A DNA stretch of 64,000 nt from Clostridia bacterium (GCA_017501255.1 JAFVXE010000034.1:1-64000), one strand, 5' to 3'; shown: positions 51,381 through 60,690, counted from the first letter of the stretch. Program-made: numbers and translations. The notes: generated by a model not told the origin, from the letters alone.

Positions 51381-53966
51381 ATGGAAATGAGGAATCTTCA
51401 ATACAAGGGGTATAGCGTCCGGCGGCGGATTCTGGCGCTGGCGCTGGCTCTGTGCCTTTGCATGGGGCTTGTTCCTGATGCGTTGAGTGCGGAAAGCGTG
51501 GGCAACAATCCTGCCGCCCTGACCCGCTCGGCTCAGAAATACTTTGTGCAGGTTCCCGCTTCCGGCGCAGTCTTTTTCACCGGCATCACCTATGGCACGG
51601 GTACGCAGATCACCGTGCCTGCGGGTACTGTGTGTCAGTTGGTGAGCGATAACTATTACACCGTCACCGAAGGCGGCGTAGCCACCAAGTACTATGCCCT
51701 GTATTACAACAACATCCAGTATCAGGTGCGTATGGCGGATGTGACGCTGCTGACCGAGGCTCAGCTGAATACCTACATCCAGAACAACATCTGGAAGGCC
51801 AGCACCCACGCCACCCTGAAGCAGAGCCTGAATTTGCAGGGCGATGTGCGTGTGTATGCCCTGCAGCTGGCGCTTACCAAGCTGGGCTACTATTCCACCG
51901 TGCTGGACGGCGACTACGGCCAGAAAACCGATGATGCGGTGTACAAGTTCCAGAAGGCTGCCGGCCTTTCCCGGGACGGCGATGCAGGCCCCATCACCCA
52001 GGCGGCCCTGTATTCCATGGTCACCGGCACCACCATCACCCCCAGCACCGGCAGCAGTTCCTCCACCGGTTCCGGCCTGGTTACCGGCACCACCGGCACC
52101 CTGAAAACCAGCGCTTCCGTCAACCTGCGTGAGAAGGCCTCTAAAACTTCCGGCCGTCTGGATATCGTTCCCATCAATACCACACTGACCTATTTCGATA
52201 CATCCGTCAGCGGCAATGTGACCTGGTATAAAGTGGTCTATAACGACCTGACCGGCTGGATCATGGGCACCTATGTGAAGGCCACCGGCACCACTTCCAG
52301 CGGCACCACCGGCAGCACGGGCACCGCTGTGGCCCTGGGCACCCTGAAGACCATCGATCAGGTGAATATCCGCAAAACTGCCAGCAAGTCCGCTGTGCGT
52401 CTGGGCATCGTGCCCAAGGGCATCACCCTCAGCTTTACCGATACCGCCCAAATCGGCAGCGTTACCTGGTACAAGATCACCTACGGCGGTGAAACCGGCT
52501 GGATCATGGGCACCTACACCAACCTGAACGCAGGCGGCGGCGGTGTGCCCAGCGGCAGCAACATCGTTACCGGCAAGGTGAATATCACCAAACCCGGCAC
52601 GGCGGTGCGCCTCACCCCCGGCGGCAAGCGCAGCGGCACTCTGCTGGCCAAGGACAGCATTGTGGATCTGCTGGATTCCCCGGTCACCAGTGGCAGCTAC
52701 ACCTGGTACAAAGTGAAGCTGGCCAATGGCCTGATCGGTTATGTGCGCGGCGACTGCGCCACGGCCACCACCACCGGCAGCACCATCGGCGGTGTTTCCG
52801 GCCCCACCACCACCAAGAAGTTCATCCGGCTGCCTGACGATACCGCCTTGCTGAAGACCATCGGTTCTTCCGAAGGCTCCGTCATCGCTCCCAAGGGCGC
52901 AGTGCTGATGCTGGTCAGCAACACCAATACCACCAAGGACGGCGTGGAATACTGCCAGCTTTATTACGAAAGCACCCCCTACTATGTGCCCTATGGCAAG
53001 GTATCCTCCGGCGTGATGGATGATACCGCACTGGCTGCCCATGTGCTGAGCCTGTGGAACCAGAATTTCACCGGCCGTATGGAAGATGACAACACCCTGG
53101 TGGGCGATACGGATGTGTACGCCATGCAGGTGGCTCTCTACGTGCTGGGCTACTATACCGGCGAGCTGGACGGCTCCTACGGCGATGCCAGCGAAGCGGC
53201 TGTGCGCAACTTCCAGCGCAAGCAGCAGGGCGTGGAGATCGACGGCATCATGGGCCCCCAGACCTGGCCGCTGATGGCCGCCCAGGCCAAGCTGGTCTCC
53301 AATGGTTCCACCACGTATAATCCCGGCGCTTCCGGCGGCAGCACGGTGGTGGAGCCTGAGTTCGGCACCGTCTACAAGGTCAAGAAGGCCAGCTGGAATT
53401 ACGATGACAACGGCGCAGAGCTGTTCCCCAAGTTCACCACCGCTCAGGTGATGGATGTGGAGACCAACAAGGTGTTCACCGTCTACCGCTGGGCTGGCGG
53501 CAGCCACGCCGACTGCGTACCCTCCACCGCCAACGATACCAAGATTATGTGCGATATCGTGGGTGCCAAGTACCAGAGCCAAAGCCCCACTTCCGAGCAG
53601 CTCAAGAAGATCAAGGAAGATACCAAGAACAACAATGCCACCTACTGCTGGCCGGACTTCAACGGCAATATGGGCGGCACCAACATCGGCTCCAAGTGGG
53701 ACCGCCGCGCCGCATGGCTCAACGTCAACGGCACCGTGTACTGCGTCAGTATCTACGGCTATCCTCATGGCTGGATGGATGACGGCAAAGAGTCCTCCTT
53801 CACCAAGAAGGGCTACGAGAAGCAGAACAACTACTACGGCATGATGTGTATCCACTTTGTGGGCAGTAAGACCCACGGCGGCAATGCCATCAACAGCGAG
53901 CATCAGGATGCCATCAACAAGGCCTACACCGAGGCCAAGAAGCGCTGGGGCACGCTGGTGGAGTAA
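51381..53966 (+). CDS. Secreted multidomain protein: SH3-like, peptidoglycan-binding x2, unknown C-terminal domain
   Basis: 861 residues; ATG 51381, six bases after GGAGGT. Signal peptide to ~residue 37. Then: an SH3-like unit (~50-120), a PG_binding_1 domain (~150-215: QLALTKLGYYSTVLDGDYG), three bacterial SH3 units (~238-300, ~318-380, ~396-460) separated by Gly/Ser/Thr linkers, a second SH3-like unit (~480-545) and a second PG_binding_1 domain (~575-635: QVALYVLGYYTGELDGSYG). A ~200-residue C-terminal domain (660-861) has conserved-looking His/Cys positions (GGSHADCVPS, YPHGWMD, CIHFVGSKTHGG). The SH3-like plus PG-binding pair is an internal duplication. It is probably a wall-bound enzyme or sensor; I cannot name the C-terminal domain. 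Confidence 0.82.
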   Translation: MEMRNLQYKGYSVRRRILALALALCLCMGLVPDALSAESVGNNPAALTRSAQKYFVQVPASGAVFFTGITYGTGTQITVPAGTVCQLVSDNYYTVTEGGVATKYYALYYNNIQYQVRMADVTLLTEAQLNTYIQNNIWKASTHATLKQSLNLQGDVRVYALQLALTKLGYYSTVLDGDYGQKTDDAVYKFQKAAGLSRDGDAGPITQAALYSMVTGTTITPSTGSSSSTGSGLVTGTTGTLKTSASVNLREKASKTSGRLDIVPINTTLTYFDTSVSGNVTWYKVVYNDLTGWIMGTYVKATGTTSSGTTGSTGTAVALGTLKTIDQVNIRKTASKSAVRLGIVPKGITLSFTDTAQIGSVTWYKITYGGETGWIMGTYTNLNAGGGGVPSGSNIVTGKVNITKPGTAVRLTPGGKRSGTLLAKDSIVDLLDSPVTSGSYTWYKVKLANGLIGYVRGDCATATTTGSTIGGVSGPTTTKKFIRLPDDTALLKTIGSSEGSVIAPKGAVLMLVSNTNTTKDGVEYCQLYYESTPYYVPYGKVSSGVMDDTALAAHVLSLWNQNFTGRMEDDNTLVGDTDVYAMQVALYVLGYYTGELDGSYGDASEAAVRNFQRKQQGVEIDGIMGPQTWPLMAAQAKLVSNGSTTYNPGASGGSTVVEPEFGTVYKVKKASWNYDDNGAELFPKFTTAQVMDVETNKVFTVYRWAGGSHADCVPSTANDTKIMCDIVGAKYQSQSPTSEQLKKIKEDTKNNNATYCWPDFNGNMGGTNIGSKWDRRAAWLNVNGTVYCVSIYGYPHGWMDDGKESSFTKKGYEKQNNYYGMMCIHFVGSKTHGGNAINSEHQDAINKAYTEAKKRWGTLVE

Positions 53967-53971
53967 GATTG

Positions 53972-54044
53972 TTGCGGGGCGCTGCCCCACACCCCGCAAG
54001 GGGCAGTGCCCCTTGACCCCGCACTGCCGTGCTTTGCACGGCAG
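53972..54044 (-). repeat. Modular hairpin repeat, copy 10 (reverse orientation)
   Basis: GGGGCGCTGCCCC, CAAGGGGCAGTGCCCCTTG, then CTGCCGTGC-n3-GCACGGCAG. It starts 6 nt after the upstream stop codon. Together with the terminator and copy 11 it fills the 345-nt interval to the next gene. Confidence 0.78.
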
Positions 54045-54069
54045 GTTGGAATTGTGTTGAGTAGATAAA

Positions 54070-54120
54070 CCCTTCGGAGTTGTTGATTGCACAACGCACA
54101 GACAACTCCGGAGGGCTTTT
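54070..54120 (+). terminator. Terminator after the secreted protein gene
   Basis: A 14-bp stem CCCTTCGGAGTTGT/ACAACTCCGGAGGG with one G-T pair, then CTTTT. Confidence 0.85.
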
Positions 54121-54154
54121 CCATTGATCTCTCCATTGTATATCATTTTCCCCT

Positions 54155-54232
54155 TTGCACCCATGAAATGGGCGCAATGAGTGGGTGCAGGGAGCAAGGC
54201 TCCCTGCCGGGTGTGGGCAGAGCCCACAAACC
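54155..54232 (+). repeat. Modular hairpin repeat, copy 11
   Basis: Module A with one changed base (TTGCACCC-n7-GGGCGCAA), GCAGGGAGCAAGGCTCCCTGC, then GTGTGGGCAGAGCCCACA. It lies upstream of the ATPase gene. Confidence 0.75.
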
Positions 54233-54311
54233 CTCCTCCCCCCGCAGTTCTATCCCGCCCGATTGGCTCATATCCTGATAGAGAAACGAAAAAATCCAAG
54301 GAGGATGCGGG

Positions 54312-55355
54312 ATGAGCGAGATTCATCTGTTTGCCGGGGGAAACACTGCCCAGGGGTTTTATTCCTGTTTTGAGGATATTCTGCCCCCGGCGCAGCGGCG
54401 GCGTATGTTCTATATCAAGGGCGGCCCGGGGGTGGGCAAAAGCACGTTGATGAACCGGGTGGCAAAGGCTGCCACGGAGGCGGGTCAGCCGGTGGAATTC
54501 TTTCACTGTTCCTCCGACCCGGACAGTCTGGATGGCATTGCACTGCCACAGCTGGGCTGGGCCATGATGGACGGCACGGCGCCCCATGTGTATGACCCGG
54601 TGATTCCCGGTGCCAGGGATACGCTGCTTTCGTTGGGGGATTTTCTGGATGAGGATGCCATGCGGCCCAAGGCGAAAGAGATTGACCGTTTGCAGCAGGA
54701 AATCTCCCAGCGGTTCCGGCGGTGCTACCGGTTTTTGTCGGCGGCGGGGCAACTGGGCAAACTGTGCGGAGCGCCTTACGAGCTGCGCAAGGATGCCCTG
54801 CACCAGCTGGCACAGGAATGGACGGCGGACCTGCCCCGCCGGGGCGGCCATGGCAGCTGCCGGAGACTGTTCTCCTCCGCATTTACCCCCAAGGGGCTGG
54901 TGGATGTGCTGCCTTTGGATGGCCTTCGTGTGCAATGGGTGGAGTGCCCGCAGACCAACTGCCTGACGCCCCTGTGGCAGGAGCTGAGCTGGACGGCCTG
55001 CTGGCGGGGCCTGCCGGTGGTGCATCTGCTCAATCCCCTGTGGCCGGAGGAACTGGACGGCGTGCTGCTGCCCAATCAGAAACAGCTGTTCCGTACTTGT
55101 TTGCCCAAAACCCGCCCGGATGCAGTGCCGCTGGAAACGTGGACGAAGGGGGACTGGGCCGCCGAGGGGTCGGACAAGGAGCAGAATTACGACCGAAACG
55201 CCTTCGAGCTGATGCTCCAGCGGGCGCTTGAACAGCTCACCTGCGCCAAAAAACTGCATGATGAGCTGGAAAGCCACTATGCAGGCCACATGGATTTCCT
55301 TGGCTGGCAGCAGAAGCTGGATAAGGTGCTCTGTCAGCTGAAAGCGTCGCTGTAA
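54312..55355 (+). CDS. P-loop ATPase of the PRK06851 type, function unknown
   Basis: 347 residues, AGGAGGATGCGGG before the ATG. Walker A is IKGGPGVGKSTLMNRVA at ~residues 37-53. The following EFFHCSSDPDSLDGIALPQ and MMDGTAPHVYDPVIPGA are the characteristic motifs of this clostridial family, as I recall it. A helical, charged middle region (AKEIDRLQQEISQRFRR) and a second conserved half (PKGLVDVLPLDG) follow. No partner gene is obvious; function is not established. Confidence 0.75.
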   Translation: MSEIHLFAGGNTAQGFYSCFEDILPPAQRRRMFYIKGGPGVGKSTLMNRVAKAATEAGQPVEFFHCSSDPDSLDGIALPQLGWAMMDGTAPHVYDPVIPGARDTLLSLGDFLDEDAMRPKAKEIDRLQQEISQRFRRCYRFLSAAGQLGKLCGAPYELRKDALHQLAQEWTADLPRRGGHGSCRRLFSSAFTPKGLVDVLPLDGLRVQWVECPQTNCLTPLWQELSWTACWRGLPVVHLLNPLWPEELDGVLLPNQKQLFRTCLPKTRPDAVPLETWTKGDWAAEGSDKEQNYDRNAFELMLQRALEQLTCAKKLHDELESHYAGHMDFLGWQQKLDKVLCQLKASL

Positions 55356-55473
55356 TCAGCATCGGTAACAAATACAAAAGACCTAGCCGGCAAAAATACG
55401 GTAAAAAGACCAAAATCACAGCCCGGAATGGTCTTGCAGGAGGGGAACACCCTTTCCTTTCGCCATAAAGTAT

Positions 55474-55481
55474 GCTAAAAT
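55474..55481 (+). promoter_or_regulatory. Extended -10 promoter upstream of rimO
   Basis: TGC followed by TAAAAT, about 70 nt upstream of the rimO start; -35 position T-rich and poor. Confidence 0.5.
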
Positions 55482-55483
55482 GA

Positions 55484-55528
55484 TATGCGGAGGCACAGCG
55501 CCCTTGCTGAGCTTCCGCATTCCTTTTT
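55484..55528 (+). terminator. Terminator-like hairpin in the rimO leader
   Basis: ATGCGGAGGC pairs with GCTTCCGCAT (one mismatch), followed by TCCTTTTTC, located between the promoter and the ribosome-binding site. It could attenuate the rimO-pgsA-pncC transcript. Confidence 0.5.
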
Positions 55529-55544
55529 CGTTGGAGGCATTCCA

Positions 55545-56855
55545 TTGGCAAAGGTTGGATTGATATCGTTGGGTTGCAGCAAAAACCGGGTGGACAGCGA
55601 ACTGATGCTGGCCATTCTCCGGGATGCAGGGCATACCCTCACCGGCGATGAGCGCAAAGCGGAGATTCTCATTGTGAACACCTGCGGCTTCATCGATCCT
55701 GCCAAGCAGGAGAGCATCGATACGCTGCTGGCGCTGGCAGAGTACAAGGAAACCGGCTGCTGCAAGCTGCTGGTGGCTACCGGCTGCCTGGTGCAGCGGT
55801 ATGAGGAGACCCTCCGGGAAGAAATGCCGGAGATCGACCTGTTCCTTGGCGTGGGCGAGTACGACAAATTGCCCCAGGCCATTGAAGAAGCCATGGCAGG
55901 CCAGCGTCCCAGCTATACCAAGCTCAACCAGCAGGTGCTCTGCGGCGATCGGGTGCTTACCACCCCGCCCTATACCGCCTACATCCGCATTGCGGACGGC
56001 TGCGACAACCGCTGCACCTACTGCGCCATTCCGTTGATCCGGGGCGGCTTCCGCTCCCGGGACATGGAGGATGTTTTGCAGGAAATCGCCGATCTGGCGG
56101 CGCAGGGTGTCCGGGAACACGTGCTCATTGCCCAGGATACCTCCCGCTTCGGCATGGATACCCACGGCAAGTCCCTTTTGCCGGAACTGATGACCCGGGC
56201 GGCGGACATTCCCGGCGTGGAATGGCTGCGGGTGCTCTACACCTACCCGGACGAGGTGGACGACGAACTGCTCACCGCCATGGCATCCAGGCCCAACATT
56301 TGCCGCTATCTGGATCTGCCCCTGCAACACGCCAACCCCGAGATCCTCCGGCGGATGAATCGCCGGGGCGATATGGATAAGACCCGTGCCCTTCTGAAAA
56401 AAGCCCGGGAGATGGGCTTTATCCTGCGCACCACCTTCATCACCGGTTTCCCCGGCGAAACGGAGGAGCAGTTTGAAGAGCTGATGGATTTCATTGAGGA
56501 TGTACGCTTTGACCGTCTGGGCGCTTTCGCCTACTCCCCGGAGGATGACACCCCCGCAGCGGAGATGGACGACCAGATCGACGAGGACATCAAGGAAGAC
56601 CGCCTGGACCGGCTCATGACCGCCCAGCAGCAGATTTCGCTGGAGCGCAACGAAAGCCGCATCGGCGAGGAAACCCTTGTGCTGGTGGAAAATGTCCGGG
56701 GGGATGGCACCGGCACGGGCCGCAGCTGGGCCGAAGCGCCGGAAACCGACGGCGTGATTCTCCTCAGCGGCGTAGATGAAAACGATATTGGCACTTTTGT
56801 GAAAGCACGGATAACCGATGCACAGACTTACGACCTTCTGGGGGTGAAGCTATGA
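55545..56855 (+). CDS. rimO: Ribosomal protein uS12 methylthiotransferase RimO
   Basis: 436 residues beginning at a TTG codon eight bases after GGAGG; MAKVGLISLGCSKNRVDSE is the classical N-terminus. UPF0004 cysteines (LGCSKN, NTCGFID, ATGCLVQ), the radical-SAM motif CDNRCTYC, the ITGFPGETEEQFEEL motif and a C-terminal TRAM-like domain are all present. It adds a methylthio group to Asp of ribosomal protein S12, using two iron-sulfur clusters. The stop overlaps pgsA. Confidence 0.96.
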   Translation: MAKVGLISLGCSKNRVDSELMLAILRDAGHTLTGDERKAEILIVNTCGFIDPAKQESIDTLLALAEYKETGCCKLLVATGCLVQRYEETLREEMPEIDLFLGVGEYDKLPQAIEEAMAGQRPSYTKLNQQVLCGDRVLTTPPYTAYIRIADGCDNRCTYCAIPLIRGGFRSRDMEDVLQEIADLAAQGVREHVLIAQDTSRFGMDTHGKSLLPELMTRAADIPGVEWLRVLYTYPDEVDDELLTAMASRPNICRYLDLPLQHANPEILRRMNRRGDMDKTRALLKKAREMGFILRTTFITGFPGETEEQFEELMDFIEDVRFDRLGAFAYSPEDDTPAAEMDDQIDEDIKEDRLDRLMTAQQQISLERNESRIGEETLVLVENVRGDGTGTGRSWAEAPETDGVILLSGVDENDIGTFVKARITDAQTYDLLGVKL

Positions 56856-57400
56856 ATCTGCCCAACAAACTTTCCCTGGCCCGCATTGGCAGCGTGCCGG
56901 TGATCACATTGCTGCTGATGATGGATAATGTGATGTGGGCACGGTATGCGGCGCTGTTTCTGTTCATTGCCGCAGCCATCACCGATTTTGTGGATGGTCA
57001 TATCGCCCGCAAGTACAATCTGGTCACCAACTTCGGCAAGTTCATCGATCCCGTGGCAGACAAGCTGTTGGTGCTTTCCGCTATGGTGATGCTCAGCTGG
57101 CACACTTTGCTGCCTGCGTGGATCGTGGTGGCAGTGCTGTTCCGGGAACTGGCGGTGGACGGCCTGCGGCTGGTGGCTGTGGAGCAGGGCAAGGTGATCG
57201 CTGCCGGTAAGCTGGGCAAGATCAAGACCACCGTGCAGATGATTATGATCATTTCCCATCTGGTGTATTTCGCCAAGTTCCCGCTGCTGCATTATCTGGC
57301 TTACTGGCTGATGATTCCCTCCCAGATCGCCGTGCTGGTGATGACCATCTGGAGCGGCGTGGATTATTTCATCCGTAACAAAGAGGTGCTCCATGGCTGA
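56852..57400 (+). CDS. pgsA: CDP-diacylglycerol--glycerol-3-phosphate 3-phosphatidyltransferase
   Basis: 182 residues, overlapping rimO by 4 nt. The CDP-alcohol phosphatidyltransferase motif D-x2-D-G-x2-A-R-x8-G-x3-D-x3-D is present as DFVDGHIARKYN...GKFIDPVADK. About five membrane helices. It makes phosphatidylglycerophosphate, the first step to phosphatidylglycerol and cardiolipin. Confidence 0.95.
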   Translation: MNLPNKLSLARIGSVPVITLLLMMDNVMWARYAALFLFIAAAITDFVDGHIARKYNLVTNFGKFIDPVADKLLVLSAMVMLSWHTLLPAWIVVAVLFRELAVDGLRLVAVEQGKVIAAGKLGKIKTTVQMIMIISHLVYFAKFPLLHYLAYWLMIPSQIAVLVMTIWSGVDYFIRNKEVLHG

Positions 57401-57872
57401 TTTACAGACCATCAGCGCAGAGGTGGTACGCACCTTTCTGGAAAAAGGCCTGACCTTTGGCACCGCCGAAAGCCTCACCGGAGGCATGATTGCCGCATCG
57501 GTGGCCGGGGTATCCGGCGCATCCGCCGTGCTCATGGGCGGCGTGGTCAGCTACGATGCCCGGGTGAAGCACGAACTGCTGGGCGTGGAGCAGCAGATCA
57601 TTGACACCGTAGGCGTGGTCAGCGAACCCTGCGCCCGCCAGATGGCGCAGGGAGCAAAAGCAGCCCTGAAAGTAGATGTGGCCGTCAGCGCCACGGGCAT
57701 TGCAGGCCCCACCGGCGGCACCCCGGAAACTCCCGTGGGCACCGTGTTCATCGGTGTGGCATGGGCTGGGGGCGTGAAGGTGGACGAGTGCCACTTCACC
57801 GGCGACCGCCAGTCTGTGCGGGAGCAGGCGGCAGCCCATGCGCTGAGGATGGCGCTGGCAGTTGCCGGGTGA
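57393..57872 (+). CDS. pncC: Nicotinamide-nucleotide amidohydrolase PncC (CinA C-terminal domain)
   Basis: 159 residues, overlapping pgsA by 8 nt. Family motifs are GTAESLTGGMIAASVAGVSG, GGVVSYDARVKHELLGV, VSEPCARQMAQGA and ATGIAGPTGGTPETPVGTV. It lacks the N-terminal molybdopterin-like domain of full CinA, so it is the stand-alone deamidase that recycles nicotinamide mononucleotide. The rimO-pgsA-pncC(cinA)-recA order is common in Bacillota. Confidence 0.93.
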   Translation: MADLQTISAEVVRTFLEKGLTFGTAESLTGGMIAASVAGVSGASAVLMGGVVSYDARVKHELLGVEQQIIDTVGVVSEPCARQMAQGAKAALKVDVAVSATGIAGPTGGTPETPVGTVFIGVAWAGGVKVDECHFTGDRQSVREQAAAHALRMALAVAG

Positions 57873-57944
57873 TTGCAGAGGCAATCCCTCATCATTTTAT
57901 ATCAATCGCATACTACCCAAACTACATATAGAAGGAGAAGCACC

Positions 57945-59078
57945 ATGGCAGCCAAGAAAGATACCAAAAAAGAAACCGCCAAGGAAGCCGCAAAGGCAGA
58001 GGCCCTGCGCGAGGAGAAAATGAAAGCGCTGGAAAGCGCACTGGCTCAGCTGAACAAAACCTACGGCAAAGGCGCAGTCATGAAGTTTGCGGATGCCGCC
58101 GCAGACCAGAACCTGCAGGTGATTTCCACCGGCTGTCTGGAGCTTGACCTGGCGCTGGGCGTGGGCGGTCTGCCCCGTGGCCGTGTGGTAGAAATCTATG
58201 GCCCGGAATCCAGCGGTAAAACCACCGTTGCCCTCCATGCTGTTGCTGAAGCCCAGAAGCTGGGCGGTGTGGCGGCCTTCATCGATGCCGAGCACGCCCT
58301 TGACCCGGTCTATGCCCGCAAGCTGGGCGTGGATGTGGACAACCTGTACATCGCTCAGCCCGATACCGGCGAGCAGGCTTTGGAAATCTGCGAAGCCCTG
58401 GTCCGCAGCGGCGCTGTGGATATCGTGGTTATCGACTCCGTTGCCGCACTGGTGCCCCGGGCCGAAATCGAAGGCGAGATGGGCGACAGCTTCGTGGGTC
58501 TGCAGGCCCGCCTGATGTCCCAGGCCCTGCGCAAATTGACCGGCGTTATCTCCAAGACCAACGCCGTGGCCATCTTCATCAACCAGCTCCGTGAAAAAGT
58601 GGGCGTTATGTACGGCAACCCCGAAACCACCACCGGCGGCCGTGCCCTCAAGTTCTACGCCAGCGTCCGTCTGGATGTGCGCCGTGGCGAGCAGCTGAAA
58701 AACGGCTCCGAGGTTGTGGGTAACCGCACCAAGGTCAAGGTGGTCAAAAACAAGGTGGCTCCGCCCTTCCGCACCGCCGAGTTCGACATCATCTACGGCG
58801 AGGGTATCTCCACCGAGGGCACCCTGCTGGATATGGCCGTGGAGCGCGACATCATCCACAAGAGCGGCGCCTGGTTCAGCTATGAGGATCAGCGCATCGG
58901 TCAGGGCCGTGAAAACGCCCGCCTGTTCCTCAAGAACAATCCCGACATCGCCAAGAAGATCGATCAGGTGATCCGTGAGGAAGCCGCTGCCGATCTGCAG
59001 GCCAAGCTGCAGGGCAACCCGCCTCCCGTATCCGAGGATGAGGAAGATCCGGATCTGGCGCTGCTGGATGAGGAATAA
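57945..59078 (+). CDS. recA: Recombinase RecA
   Basis: 377 residues from ATG 57945 (GAAGGAGAAG upstream). Walker [13 protein letters not shown], Walker [12 protein letters not shown], loop L1 [21 protein letters not shown] and [18 protein letters not shown] are intact, with an acidic C-terminus ([14 protein letters not shown]). A Lys/Glu/Ala-rich extension of ~20 residues precedes the core. Homologous recombination and SOS coprotease. I see no clear SOS box in the 72-nt gap before it. Confidence 0.98.
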   Translation: MAAKKDTKKETAKEAAKAEALREEKMKALESALAQLNKTYGKGAVMKFADAAADQNLQVISTGCLELDLALGVGGLPRGRVVEIYGPESSGKTTVALHAVAEAQKLGGVAAFIDAEHALDPVYARKLGVDVDNLYIAQPDTGEQALEICEALVRSGAVDIVVIDSVAALVPRAEIEGEMGDSFVGLQARLMSQALRKLTGVISKTNAVAIFINQLREKVGVMYGNPETTTGGRALKFYASVRLDVRRGEQLKNGSEVVGNRTKVKVVKNKVAPPFRTAEFDIIYGEGISTEGTLLDMAVERDIIHKSGAWFSYEDQRIGQGRENARLFLKNNPDIAKKIDQVIREEAAADLQAKLQGNPPPVSEDEEDPDLALLDEE

Positions 59079-59351
59079 ACCAAGGTTTTTCTGCGGGTGA
59101 CGATGGAGAAGGACCCGGGCTGGTCTGCATAGACGCACATCTTGCGCCTTTGGCGCTCGCTGTGCTTGCGGGTTCGGCGCTGCGGCGCGTGGGTGCAAGG
59201 CTCTGCCTCGCGCTCCGGCAGGAAACTGAGTTTCCTGCACCTTCCCCTTTTTCCTCCCCGCACCATTGCCGCCCTTCTGCATAGGGTATACCATTCCCGA
59301 ACAGCCTAAGGGCAGCCATATACAGTTTGAAGAAGAAAGAGGTTATGGACA
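59079..59351 (+). other. recA-asd intergenic region with hairpins and asd promoter
   Basis: It holds TGCGCCTTTGGCGC-like and GGCGCTGCGGCGC stems (59140-59190) and GCAGGAAACTGAGTTTCCTGC (59218-59238), resembling module C of the hairpin repeats. A promoter TTGCCG-17-TACCAT lies at 59266-59294. No gene is supported. Confidence 0.5.
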
Positions 59352-60446
59352 ATGCAGAGTTATCGTGTAGGTATCGTCGGCGCCACTGGTATGGTGGGTC
59401 AGCGTTTCATGCTGCTGCTCAAGGATCACCCCTGGTTTAACGTGGTTTGCGTGGCTGCTTCCGCTTCCAGCGCTGGCAAGCGCTACGAGGAAGCGGTGGC
59501 AGGCCGCTGGGCTTTCCCCGCTGAACCCATCCCCGAGAAGGTGAAGGACCTGATCGTGCTGGATGGCGCAGATGTGGAAACTGTTGCCGCACAGGTGGAT
59601 TTCGTCTTCTGCGCCGTCAGCCTGAACAAGGAAGAGACCAAGGCTCTGGAAGAGAAGTACGCCAAAGCTGGCGTGCCCGTTGTCAGCAACAACAGCGCCA
59701 ACCGTCACACCCCCGACGTGCCCATGCTGATCCCCGAGATCAACGGCAAGCACGCTGAGATCATCGCTGCCCAGCGCAAGCGTCTCGGTACCGAGACCGG
59801 CCTGATCTCCGTCAAGCCCAACTGCAGCATCCAGAGCTACGTGCCCGCCCTGTGGCCCCTGATGGAGTTCGAGCCTGAAATCGTCATGGTGTGCACCTAT
59901 CAGGCCATCAGCGGCGCTGCCAAGACCTTTGAGCGCTGGCCCGAGATGGTGGATAACGTGATCCCCTACATCGGCGGCGAGGATGAGAAGAGCGAGCGGG
60001 AACCCCTCAAGATCTTCGGTCACATCGAAGGCGACCAGATCGTGGATACCGCCATGCCCCGCATCAGCGCCCAGTGCCTGCGTGTGGCCTGCTCCGATGG
60101 TCACATGGCTGCCGTCAGCGTCAAGTTCAAGAAGAAGCCCACCATGGAGCAGATTCTGGAACGCTGGGAGAATTGCAACGCCAACACCGCCACCGCCGGT
60201 CTGGGCCTGCCTTCCTCCCCCGAAAAGTTCCTCACCTATTTCGATGATCCCTCCCGCCCCCAGACCCGTCTGGACCGTGACCTGTACAACGGCATGGGCA
60301 TCTCCATCGGCCGTCTCCGTGAGGATCCCATTCTGGACTACAAGTTTGTCTGCCTGAGCCACAACACCGTCCGTGGCGCTGCCGGCGGCGGCGTGCTGGG
60401 CGCTGAATACCTGTGCAAGATGGGGTATATCAAGCACCGGGTGTAA
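59352..60446 (+). CDS. asd: Aspartate-semialdehyde dehydrogenase
   Basis: 364 residues; ATG 59352, AGAAAGAGG upstream. N-terminal VGIVGATGMVGQRF binds NADP; SVKPNCSIQSYVPALWPLM carries the catalytic Cys, and ACSDGHMAAVSVKF follows. The ~360-residue form with GRWAFP and GEDEKSEREPLK is of the archaeal/fungal-like Asd type rather than the E. coli type. It reduces aspartyl phosphate to the semialdehyde feeding lysine/diaminopimelate, threonine and methionine. Confidence 0.95.
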   Translation: MQSYRVGIVGATGMVGQRFMLLLKDHPWFNVVCVAASASSAGKRYEEAVAGRWAFPAEPIPEKVKDLIVLDGADVETVAAQVDFVFCAVSLNKEETKALEEKYAKAGVPVVSNNSANRHTPDVPMLIPEINGKHAEIIAAQRKRLGTETGLISVKPNCSIQSYVPALWPLMEFEPEIVMVCTYQAISGAAKTFERWPEMVDNVIPYIGGEDEKSEREPLKIFGHIEGDQIVDTAMPRISAQCLRVACSDGHMAAVSVKFKKKPTMEQILERWENCNANTATAGLGLPSSPEKFLTYFDDPSRPQTRLDRDLYNGMGISIGRLREDPILDYKFVCLSHNTVRGAAGGGVLGAEYLCKMGYIKHRV

Positions 60447-60454
60447 GGGAGTGA

Positions 60455-60530
60455 TTCGGGGCGCTGCCCCGAACCCCGGCAGGGGGCAAGGCCCCCTGCA
60501 CCCGCTCATTGCGCCGTTTCACGGCACAAG
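60455..60530 (-). repeat. Modular hairpin repeat, copy 12 (reverse orientation)
   Basis: TTCGGGGCGCTGCCCCGAA, GCAGGGGGCAAGGCCCCCTGC, then TTGCGCCG-n5-CGGCACAA. It starts 8 nt after the asd stop. Confidence 0.75.
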
Positions 60531-60568
60531 GGGGGGATAGATACGGTACTGATCCTCCCTTGTGTAAA

Positions 60569-60690
60569 GGGCGACGAAGGGAAGTGTGTGCCCAGTGGGC
60601 ACTTGCGCGAAGCGCAAAACGACCCGCAGTCGGGGAGTGAAACGAGTGCAGGCCACGGGAGTGGACTGCACGACGATTGAACGACCGGAG
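60569..60690 (+). repeat. Structured element S2 (pairs with S1 at 31528-31654)
   Basis: GGGCGACGAAGGGAAG, GTGCCCAGTGGGCAC (60588-60602, identical to S1), TTGCGC-GAA-GCGCAA (60603-60617; stem changed but paired compared with S1), CGACCCGCAGTCG, and a 26-nt stem-loop at 60646-60671 (GTGCAG...CTGCAC, inner CCAC/GTGG). It fills most of the asd-dapA interval; 60691-60793 shows nothing else except the dapA ribosome-binding site. Confidence 0.7.

Noticed and set aside
51324-55289. A 1321-codon open frame on the minus strand
   Set aside because: It runs antisense to the secreted peptidoglycan-binding protein, repeats and the ATPase gene. Its composition (Gly/His/Val-rich) is that of a mirrored GC-rich gene, with no ribosome binding site or recognisable domain.
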